From Victivallaceae bacterium (lineage in GTDB: Bacteria; Verrucomicrobiota; Lentisphaeria; Victivallales; Victivallaceae): a DNA stretch of 32,055 bases. The translations under genes and the position numbers were made by a program. Below, piece after piece: positions 26,175 to 32,055 of this stretch. The notes beneath the pieces were generated by a model. That model did not search any database. It saw only the letters and a list, made by a program, of their open reading frames with translations, and was not told the DNA's origin. Where the stretch lies: contig JAKIUY010000052.1 of assembly GCA_021647315.1 (NCBI GenBank), positions 1 to 32,055 on the forward strand, in the 5' to 3' direction. Every line of letters starts with the position of its first letter. The stretch's first letter is position 1.

Positions 26175-26708
26175 CTACTCTTTTCCTTTTATCTGCTGTG
26201 GGACTCCGCTGATCATAAAGAAGAGTTTATCTGCTTTGCGTCCGATGCATTGATTGACTCGGCCGATACAGTCGCGATAGAGTCGGGTCAGTTCAGCGGC
26301 CGGAACAATGCCAAGTCCGACTTCATTGGTGACAAAGATGACACTGCCCGAACAGTGTTCAATATTTTTGAGAACCTGTTTGATACGTATGGTAACGGTT
26401 GTTTCGTCTTTTATCTTTTCTTTGAACAGCAGATTTGAGACCCATAATGTTAGGCAGTCAACGATAACAGTTTCTGACTGTTCAAGGCCGTTCTTTATGG
26501 CTTCGGCAAGTTTGAGCGGCTCTTCGATTAATCCCCATGCCGCAGGTCGTTCAGCCTGATGTCTGGCAATGCGTTGTTCCATCTCATCGTCAAGGGCTTC
26601 TGCCGTGGCGATAAAGGTTATATGGGAACCGGCAGCTTCCGCTAATTGTACCGCATAATTTGATTTTCCACTCCGGCAGCCACCGGTTATTAAAATAATT
26701 TCAAGCAT
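26175..26708 (-). CDS. cobU: Adenosylcobinamide kinase / adenosylcobinamide-phosphate guanylyltransferase
   Basis: A 177-residue bifunctional enzyme of cobamide nucleotide-loop assembly. It phosphorylates adenosylcobinamide and then adds GMP from GTP to give adenosylcobinamide-GDP. ITGGCRSGKS holds the P-loop (GGCRSGKS, 9-16), HQAERP marks the guanylyl-acceptor His region, and VDCLTLW and VTNEVGLGIVP are the other family blocks. I start it at 26708 because the family begins MLEIILITGG; the in-frame codons before it fall inside the 94-bp repeat and are not coding. There is no good Shine-Dalgarno sequence, so the start is set by homology alone. cobS lies 250 bases upstream on the same strand. 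Confidence 0.93.
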   Translation of the reverse strand: MLEIILITGGCRSGKSNYAVQLAEAAGSHITFIATAEALDDEMEQRIARHQAERPAAWGLIEEPLKLAEAIKNGLEQSETVIVDCLTLWVSNLLFKEKIKDETTVTIRIKQVLKNIEHCSGSVIFVTNEVGLGIVPAAELTRLYRDCIGRVNQCIGRKADKLFFMISGVPQQIKGKE

Positions 26709-26726
26709 AATTTTTTTGTGAGCCCT

Positions 26727-26820
26727 TATATACAAGTGCATTCTTTTAGCTAGTTTACTGTGCTTGTTTAAGTTCAACTGCGTAGCTCTTTAATATCTTT
26801 TAGATTGCAAAACGGTATTA
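26727..26820 (-). repeat. 94-bp dispersed inverted repeat, copy 2
   Basis: The reverse complement of this block equals 1213-1306 at 88 of 94 positions without gaps. It ends 18 bases before the cobU start codon, so it forms most of the cobU leader. The copy after cbiR lies in the opposite orientation. Confidence 0.85.
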
Positions 26821-26958
26821 GAGCCCATTTCCCGTTATTTATCATATCGGGGCAACCACAAGGAATTGCTCATACAAGCCCGTCTCTCCGATTCCCCGCT
26901 TGTCACGGCATAGCTTGTGAAGAGCGACGACGGATCTCTCATTTCTCCTACACCTCTG

Positions 26959-27747
26959 CTATCCACTCAGACACACGGCACCCAAGGCCAAAACTGCAAG
27001 TTCGGTCATATAGCCGATCAGGGTAATCGCATTGCCGGTGATGCCGCCAAGATGATTTTCACTGAATCTTTTCATTGACATTGCGGCGACAAAAACAGTT
27101 CCTAACGCCAGCAGAGCCAAAGTTGGTGCTTTCAGCAGAATAAACAGGATAAAAAATATTGTAATTCCCCAGACATAGAAGCGTTGCGTCTCATTGATAT
27201 TAAGAAACGGTTCACCGCTCCTTACTGCCGGTAATGTTGCTAATTCAGCCTGCATTGCGTAACCAAGCACCAAAGTCGGAAGAATCCAAAAGGCAAATCC
27301 GTAGAATGACATAAGGAAAAAACATGAAAATTTCAGCAGAATAGTCAAAGTCAACACCATGGCACCGATAGCACCGTTCATGGTTCGTAGATCAGCATTA
27401 AGATTGAATAGAGTTTCCGAGATGGAATGTCCTTCTGCCTTGAGAATACACAATGACGCAAGCGTTCCGGTGGCATGTCCTTTGTCACGCAATTCTGAAA
27501 GCAGTGTCATCACAAACGCGAAAATGAGCGCGGCGGGGACAGTGGCAAGATTGCTCAGTAACATTGCCAAGGCAATAATGACGATACTGCCGATGACAGC
27601 AATGACAGGAAACCAGAGCTGAGTTAATAGAGCTTCCGGGTCTTCACGATCAGCGACAGATTCGGCAAAGTCGGTGATTCTTCTGGGTAAAGGCAGTTCC
27701 AACAACATCTCCCAGGCATCAGTGAATGACATAATAATTATTTTCAT
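26959..27747 (-). CDS. CobS-like protein (adenosylcobinamide-GDP ribazoletransferase family), acidic motifs lost
   Basis: A 262-residue membrane protein with about six helices. The family frame is recognisable: ELPLPRR near the start, an NGAIGAM...LLKF stretch (124-140) matching the CobS DSxIGxxG...LLK block, and HLGGITGNAI...TEL (232-250) matching GGxTGDxLGAxxE. Canonical CobS carries an Asp-rich HxDGxxDxxDG motif, the DS dipeptide and the TGD Asp. Here the first is replaced by ELRDKGHATGT (85-95), and the other two Asp are Asn (N124, N239). GGAGAG lies five bases before the ATG, and a good promoter is upstream. In CobS the enzyme joins adenosylcobinamide-GDP and alpha-ribazole in the inner membrane. 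Whether this copy still does so is open. Confidence 0.65.
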   Translation of the reverse strand: MKIIIMSFTDAWEMLLELPLPRRITDFAESVADREDPEALLTQLWFPVIAVIGSIVIIALAMLLSNLATVPAALIFAFVMTLLSELRDKGHATGTLASLCILKAEGHSISETLFNLNADLRTMNGAIGAMVLTLTILLKFSCFFLMSFYGFAFWILPTLVLGYAMQAELATLPAVRSGEPFLNINETQRFYVWGITIFFILFILLKAPTLALLALGTVFVAAMSMKRFSENHLGGITGNAITLIGYMTELAVLALGAVCLSG

Positions 27748-27800
27748 AGTAACTCTCCAGGATAAACAAATATCTTAATTTATGATCTGCGATAATATGG

Positions 27801-27828
27801 AATATATCAGTTACAAATTTCTTTTCAA
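27801..27828 (-). promoter_or_regulatory. Candidate sigma70 promoter of cobS
   Basis: On the minus strand TTGAAA (complement of 27823-27828) and TATATT (complement of 27801-27806) are 16 bases apart, about 53 bases before the cobS ATG at 27747. I see no cobalamin riboswitch in the short leader. Confidence 0.45.
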
Positions 27829-27939
27829 CTCAACTATCGTGTAGTGACTGAATAATTTCAAAATTCGCGCATTACCTGTATTTTTAAACAAAGCAGGAGT
27901 TCAGACGAGCGCAAACCCGCTCTTGTTTTGCCTGCACCC

Positions 27940-28710
27940 TTACCGCAAAGTGGAGTCATTCAGACGAACGTCTGTTTCCCAGTATTCTGCTTCCATTAAA
28001 TCGTGGGCTGCCTGTGCCACATCCTTACGATTTCTGCCTGCTGGATGAATTACCGGTAAGATATAAATATCAACTTCAATCCGGCGGTAGCCGATGAGGC
28101 GCATACAGTGTGGCAGCAGACGCATATCACCATACCAGGCAACCACCCGGTTGCGGTCTACTTCACGAAAAAAACTCAGAACTGGCAGTATTGGGAAATC
28201 GCCCTTCGTTGCTGCTTCAAACGGGGTTGATTTGAATGGCAGTAAACCTTCTTTCCCTGAACTACTGGTGCCTTCAGGATAAACCAATAACGGGATGCCA
28301 TGTTCCATTGTCTGTTTGAACTGTTCCGCGACATGCAATGATTTTTGTGTGGAGCTGCGATCAATCCAGATAGCTCGACTGACGCGCAAATACCAGCCGA
28401 ATATTGGCCAATGTCGCAAGTCACCTCGCGATGCAAAACGAATCGGGAATATTGATGCGTGAATTGGAATATCCAGCAAACCAACATGATTTGAGATAAT
28501 CAAGCCACCCTTGAAAGCACTTCTATTACCATGCACCCTGATTTTAACCCCGAGAATATAGCAAATACCTATACCCCACAGTTTGCCACATTGCGTGGCG
28601 CGTTTAATGCCACCCCAACCACCGAATTGCAGAAAGAACGTAATAACCCCGATAATCGGCAGCCAGATAGCGAGTAACAGCATTCTGAATATAAATCTAA
28701 TTATTAACAT
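27940..28710 (-). CDS. olsA: 1-acyl-glycerol-3-phosphate/lyso-ornithine-lipid O-acyltransferase (OlsA/PlsC family)
   Basis: A 256-residue membrane-associated acyltransferase. The PlsC motifs are NHVGLLD (74-80, catalytic His75 and Asp80), a ground for the acceptor in WIDRSS (115-120), YPEGTSS (144-150) and PFK (158-160). An N-terminal hydrophobic helix (about 5-30) anchors it. The stop of olsB lies only four bases before its ATG, and there is no separate ribosome-binding site, so translation is coupled. Next to OlsB the likely role is O-acylation of lyso-ornithine lipid; as a lone gene it would be called PlsC. It acts on the cytoplasmic face of the inner membrane. Confidence 0.85.
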   Translation of the reverse strand: MLIIRFIFRMLLLAIWLPIIGVITFFLQFGGWGGIKRATQCGKLWGIGICYILGVKIRVHGNRSAFKGGLIISNHVGLLDIPIHASIFPIRFASRGDLRHWPIFGWYLRVSRAIWIDRSSTQKSLHVAEQFKQTMEHGIPLLVYPEGTSSSGKEGLLPFKSTPFEAATKGDFPILPVLSFFREVDRNRVVAWYGDMRLLPHCMRLIGYRRIEVDIYILPVIHPAGRNRKDVAQAAHDLMEAEYWETDVRLNDSTLR

Positions 28711-28714
28711 ATAT

Positions 28715-29506
28715 TTACCGCATTTTGAAATGTTTAAAATATTTTTCAGGCATCAACTGCAAGTCGAGCAGGACTAAAAAATCAATCGTGCCGAAAGCTT
28801 GATCAAAAACCGGTTCCCCGCAAATTTTCGCCCCCAACCTGATATAACCACGGAACAGAGGTGGAATATATTTGCGCATTGGAGTTGCTGTTAAACGGTC
28901 AACTTTCAGCTGTTCGACTTTTTCCATCATCAAATTTACTTTAGGCTTAGCAGTAATAGTTTCAGTCACCTGACCACGTTGACAAAAATAGTGGTAGAGT
29001 GCCCAGCCTACTGCAGGTTCCGCCGTTTCCAAACTGACACAGCCAAGCAGATAGCGAAAGTCACCGCGTACCATGATTTGCGCAATACCTGCCCATAAAA
29101 GGGCGACAACTGTGCCGTTACGGTATTGGGGACAAACACATGAACGTCCAACTTCAACTGCCTCGTTAATGATGTTATCAATCCCAGCCAACTCATATTC
29201 AGTAGCGGTATACAATCCGAGGTTAGCTTCAGCAATAGCTCCAGGATGAACACGATAGGTGCCGACGATTTTATTGTCTGCTTTTTCTACGACGACCAGA
29301 TGCAGGCAGAATTCATCAAATTTATCGGCATCAATGCCGGCGGGATCAAAGGAATCTTTTCCATGGCCCTGCTCCAGGTGAAATACTTTATAGCGCAAAT
29401 GCTGTGCCGCCTTAATTTCAGCTTTTGACTCCGCAAATTTGATCAAAAAGTGACTGTCCTCAACTAGGACTGTCGGACGACATACCTTTTCAATGATATC
29501 TTTCAA
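28715..29506 (-). CDS. olsB: L-ornithine N-alpha-acyltransferase (OlsB family)
   Basis: A 263-residue GNAT-fold protein. LRYKVFHLEQG, DEFCLHLVVVE, VGTYRV, EVGRSCVCPQYRNG (118-131, close to the family GRSCVHPxYR) and the KVNLMMEKV...PPLFRGYIRLGAKICGEPVFD C-terminal blocks are the OlsB pattern. It transfers a 3-hydroxyacyl chain from ACP to ornithine, the first step of ornithine-lipid synthesis, and OlsA completes the lipid. The start codon is TTG, supported by AGGGGAG six bases upstream. The leader contains a strong stem-loop. Ornithine lipids replace phospholipids under phosphate shortage in many bacteria; no Pho box is visible, so that regulation is not shown. Confidence 0.85.
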   Translation of the reverse strand: MKDIIEKVCRPTVLVEDSHFLIKFAESKAEIKAAQHLRYKVFHLEQGHGKDSFDPAGIDADKFDEFCLHLVVVEKADNKIVGTYRVHPGAIAEANLGLYTATEYELAGIDNIINEAVEVGRSCVCPQYRNGTVVALLWAGIAQIMVRGDFRYLLGCVSLETAEPAVGWALYHYFCQRGQVTETITAKPKVNLMMEKVEQLKVDRLTATPMRKYIPPLFRGYIRLGAKICGEPVFDQAFGTIDFLVLLDLQLMPEKYFKHFKMR

Positions 29507-29861
29507 CTTGTCTCCCCTACGGTTACTGTTTTAAAATCGCCTTTATTAATGAATATAACCGGCTGCACCGGAACTTAAAACAGTACCCTGCGACTTCCAG
29601 GCGCATAGCAGTTAATCCCCAAAGGGATAGACTTTGCACCGGGACATCGCAAACTACTAATGAAAATACAATTTCCTATTAGATTAACAATAATTGCGGT
29701 TTAAAAAAAATCAAGCGGACGTTTGTTTGGTAAGCTTATGGTTGGAGAGAAAAAAGAACAGCCTGTAGCTCTGATGAGCTTCAGTGCCTGTGCCTACCGA
29801 CCACCTTGCCGATAGAGACCTGTACCGCCCCTAAATTCAACTAAATTCACCGTTTGTAGTT
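29507..29861. other. olsB leader and gene-free stretch
   Basis: No gene is visible in these 355 bases. Next to the olsB start lies the stem-loop 29524-29585. Further out (minus-strand upstream) is a conserved-looking, GC-richer patch at 29586-29650 with the hairpin ATCCC-CAAA-GGGAT (29615-29628). Beyond about 29700 the sequence is without recognisable signals up to the YD-repeat fragment. Confidence 0.5.
29524..29585 (-). promoter_or_regulatory. Stem-loop in the olsB 5' leader
   Basis: TACTGTTTTAA (29524-29534) and TTAAAACAGTA (29575-29585) form a perfect 11-bp stem that encloses a CCGG-CTGCA-CCGG hairpin (29559-29571). On the olsB transcript it ends about five bases before the AGGGGAG ribosome-binding site, so it could affect translation start. 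No ligand class is recognisable. Confidence 0.45.
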
Positions 29862-30089
29862 TCAATCGGTGAAGACCAGCACCCGACCGGCGGCATCATA
29901 TACTTTTCTTGAACGTGTACCAGCGGAGGAGATTGTTTCAATTACATTTCCTCTTGAATCGTAAATAGTGGTTGTCGTATTATTAAAAATATCAGTAGTA
30001 AATCCTGCTCCGCAGCATTCAGTAAAAAGATTATTTACAGGTTTTATCAACTTGAAATAATCCTGTAGTTGTAACTTTCGACATGCCAT
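29862..30089 (-). pseudogene. Rhs/YD-repeat protein fragment
   Basis: Seventy-five codons ending in TTIYDSRGNVIET and SRKVYDAAGRVLVFTD, two YD-type repeats as found by the dozen in Rhs and wall-associated toxin proteins. Real members have hundreds to thousands of residues, so this is a small remnant. It begins three bases after the stop of the ORF6N fragment, next to a decayed transposase. No toxin tip or immunity gene follows. Confidence 0.6.
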
Positions 30090-30092
30090 AGA

Positions 30093-30446
30093 TTATTTTT
30101 TTGTATCAAAGCCTATTTTTCGTGTTTTCTTCTCTACTGGATTAGTCAATGCTCGCAGTTTATCCATGATAATGATGGTATTCATTTCCTGCCTGTCCAT
30201 TCGATCTTCAATCTCTTTTAACTGTTCTGCCATTTTACTGTTATTCAAAAGCAGTTCACGCATTTTTACAAAAGCTCGCATTATCGCAATATTAACTTTT
30301 ACGGCACGTTGACTTTTTAGTATACCTGAAAGCATTGCTATGCCTTGTTCAGTGAAAACACGTGGAGGTTTTCGGGTTCCACCCCATCTTGATGTTCCAG
30401 TTTGGAATATCAAGTTATTAAATTCTTCTTTAGTAATTTTAAACAT
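30093..30446 (-). pseudogene. ORF6N-domain protein, N-terminally truncated
   Basis: A 117-residue product starting MFKITKEEFNNL. This matches the middle of the ORF6N domain (family pattern FxLTKEEFxNL...SSWGGxRYxPxxFTEQGxAML), and SRWGGTRKPPRVFTEQGIAML, KSQRAVKVNIAIMRAFVKMREL and a C-terminal coiled coil follow. The usual first 40 or so residues with RDxDLAxxYGVExxxLN are missing: a stop codon stands directly before the ATG. ORF6N proteins occur in phages and mobile islands as putative DNA-binding or antirepressor proteins. It is either a decayed copy or a re-initiated short form. It lies back to back with the transposase remnant. Confidence 0.7.
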
Positions 30447-30494
30447 TTATTCTGTATATCTGAGCCTGATTTGCCGTATAAACTAACTAAAAAC

Positions 30495-30509
30495 TACCCA
30501 TAATGGGTA
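30495..30509. promoter_or_regulatory. Perfect palindrome before the transposase remnant
   Basis: TACCCAT-A-ATGGGTA lies 24 bases before the ATG of the transposase remnant and about 50 bases from the divergent ORF6N start. It could be an operator or part of an element end. I could not find a matching partner near 31.8 kb. Confidence 0.35.
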
Positions 30510-30533
30510 TGATTTTGCATAAAGGGTGTTGCT

Positions 30534-31808
30534 ATGAATGCTAAAGATATTCCGCTGCCGAAAGACTGGCCTAACTTAATTCGACGGGCGATGATTCATG
30601 CTGTTTCACTGGCTCATTTTGACATCATCTGTGCATGGAGCCGAACTGCTGATTCTGATATTCAAACAGTGAGATTGAAAGGAGAGATTGATAAATTACA
30701 GACTGAACTCGCGCTTAAAGAGAATCAATTGCGGATAGTCTCATTGCGGTTCAGCCGGGTTCCGGCGAAAAATAGACCTCACTATCTGCCAACTGAACGG
30801 ATGGAGATTCTCAATCATAAAGCGGCCTGCGGCTGGAACCTTAAACAAGCTGCTGAAGCTTTTCAAATCTCCGTTGAAACTATTGCTGCATGGCTGAAAC
30901 GTATTGATGATGATTCCCTGATAAAAATTCCAATACCGTGGAACAGATACCCGGCATATTTGCAGTATGTTACTCAACAGCTCAAAAGTCTCGTGCCAAG
31001 ACTTGGTAAAAAGAAGATTGCCGAATATTTTACCCGTTCAGGGCTCTATCTTGCCGCAACCACGGTTGGTCGATATATCAAAAATGAACCGCCGGACAAG
31101 CCGCCGGAACCTGAAGTTGAACAATCCGCTGATGGTGAACTCAGAGCAATCAAATCAAAGCATCCCGGACATACCTGGACGGTTGATCTTACCGTCGTCA
31201 GGAACTGGTGGTGGATTATGGACTTCATGGCGGCCTAATGCGCTGCCGCAATGCTGGCCGTTCTGTTGGTGGGTAATGGTTATTGTTGATCATTTTTCCC
31301 GTAAAGCGGTTGGCTTTGCGGTGTTCAGAGAACAGCCGACTTCCAAAGAGGTAACTGCTGTGCTTGATAATGCTGTTGAACAAACTGCTAAAGCTCCGAA
31401 ATATATTATCTCTGATAAGGGCAGACAGTTTTTCTGCAATCACTACAAAGGCTGGTGTGCGGATAAAAATATCAACCCAAGGTTCGGGGCTGTTGGCAAA
31501 CATGGCAGTATTGCTATTACTGAACGCTTTATCAAATCACTCAAATAGAATGTACCAACCTTATCAGTGTACCGCTTACTCTGGATGATATGCGGCATGA
31601 AGTGGCGTTGTATTTTATCTGGTACAATCAATATCGACCGCATGAATATCTTGATGCTCGGACTCCTGAAGAGGTTTATAATCATTCGCCGCCGATAGAA
31701 AAAAAGATACATAAACGAGGTTCTGATATTCCGAAGCTGAAACTGGAACTATCTTTTCTTGACGGTAGAAAGCATCTGCCAATCATCGAATTCAAGCAAG
31801 TAGCGTAA
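30534..31808 (+). pseudogene. Integrase-type (rve, DDE) transposase with two compensating frameshifts
   Basis: The parts make one recognisable transposase. Frame 1 from 30534 gives a coiled coil, a helix-turn-helix (RMEILNHKAACGWNLKQAAE), a helical linker and the first catalytic Asp in HTWTVDLTVV. At about 31200 the reading frame shifts by one base; the next frame continues WPFCWWVMVIVDHFSRKAVGF, the second Asp in IISDKGRQFF and the Glu in ITERFIKSLK, where a TAG interrupts at 31546. Returning to the first frame restores ECTNLISVPLTLDDMRHEVALYFIWYNQYRPHEYLDARTPEEVY to 31808. One extra base and one missing base explain it, so the gene is inactive. The family resembles IS481/IS3-like integrase-core transposases. 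Terminal inverted repeats were not found. Confidence 0.85.
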
Positions 31809-32055
31809 TTTTAACTCTCGCTAAGACGCAAAGACGCTAAGGATTTATGATCACACAAGGTAATGAAGTTAATGAAGATTGGTTTTGAAGGCTTTGACAA
31901 GCCTTTAAAACAGCTTGTTAATTTCTTCAGGGTGAGTCCATAATTTTGTGTAAATGATTTTTTCCTATGATATGATAAATTTAATTTAGCATTGTATTTT
32001 TGAAGCGCCAGCTTCAACTCTTAAAAAAAGCGCATAAAAATCTCCGTAGGAGATG
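31809..32055. repeat. Repeat words and hairpins at the window end
   Basis: The stretch starts with the dispersed-repeat words CTCTCGCTAAGACGC and AAAGACGCTAAGG. A hairpin at 31883-31910 has AAGGCTT-TGAC-AAGCCTT flanked by TTTT/AAAA, and the last bases form ATCTCC-GTA-GGAGAT (32040-32054). No gene is supported. Confidence 0.5.

Noticed and set aside
26709-26777. N-terminal extension of CobU by 23 residues
   Set aside because: The extra codons mostly lie in the 94-bp repeat, have no ribosome-binding site, and CobU proteins start at the strand before the P-loop.
29586-29660. c-di-GMP (GEMM-like) riboswitch on the minus strand before olsB
   Set aside because: GTGCAAAG and a following hairpin recall GEMM, but the tetraloop/receptor pattern and second stem do not fit.

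Overview
The window looks like chromosomal DNA of a Gram-negative bacterium of the PVC group, most likely Lentisphaerota/Victivallales or a close relative. The reasons are a Kdo/LPS gene set, the planctomycete/lentisphaera-type trio DUF1549/DUF1553 + Tat-exported DUF1501 + PPC-domain protein, many Gfo/Idh/MocA and AraC-type genes, a CbiR cobamide-remodelling enzyme of the kind known from Akkermansia, and long intergenic stretches full of small hairpins and degenerate repeats. The assignment is from gene content only.

Layout. 1-3206: cbiR behind a leader with mutually exclusive hairpins, then two small lipoproteins on opposite strands. 3804-7162: a tight three-gene cluster made of a cysteine-desulfurase-like PLP enzyme, a membrane-anchored multidomain thiol protein (ArsM-C-terminal-like domain, novel Cys-rich middle, one TM, thioredoxin-like CxxC domain) and a DsbD/CcdA/ArsG-like permease. 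A truncated membrane-protein remnant follows. This cluster is the best candidate for an undescribed system: possibly sulfur, selenium or arsenic thiol chemistry carried across the inner membrane. 7851-16525: an LPS and envelope block (small membrane protein, heptose-phosphate kinase, kdsB, kdsA, kdsC, a giant LptC-LptA-like protein, lptB, hpf, a TIM-barrel sugar isomerase). It echoes the proteobacterial kdsC-lptC-lptA-lptB-rpoN-hpf order without rpoN. 17050-22841: the PVC-type secreted/Tat trio. 22910-25914: a divergent AraC regulator and Gfo/Idh/MocA dehydrogenase, then a convergent secreted protein. 26175-27747 (minus): cobU and a divergent cobS. 27940-29506 (minus): an ornithine-lipid pair, olsB-olsA. 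29862-31808: a scrap zone with an Rhs/YD-repeat fragment, an N-terminally truncated ORF6N protein and a twice-frameshifted integrase-type transposase.

How it fits together. CbiR (cleaving or remodelling salvaged cobamides), CobU and CobS suggest a salvaging rather than a de novo B12 producer, but the CobS copy has lost the acidic motifs of its family. kdsA/B/C make and activate Kdo, the kinase makes heptose precursors, and LptC/A/B carry finished LPS outward. OlsA/OlsB add phosphorus-free ornithine lipids. A 94-bp repeat occurs twice in inverted orientation, once after cbiR and once directly before cobU. Two 68-nt palindromes of the same architecture lie before hpf and before the PPC protein.

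All calls come from reading the sequence. No database or structure search was run.
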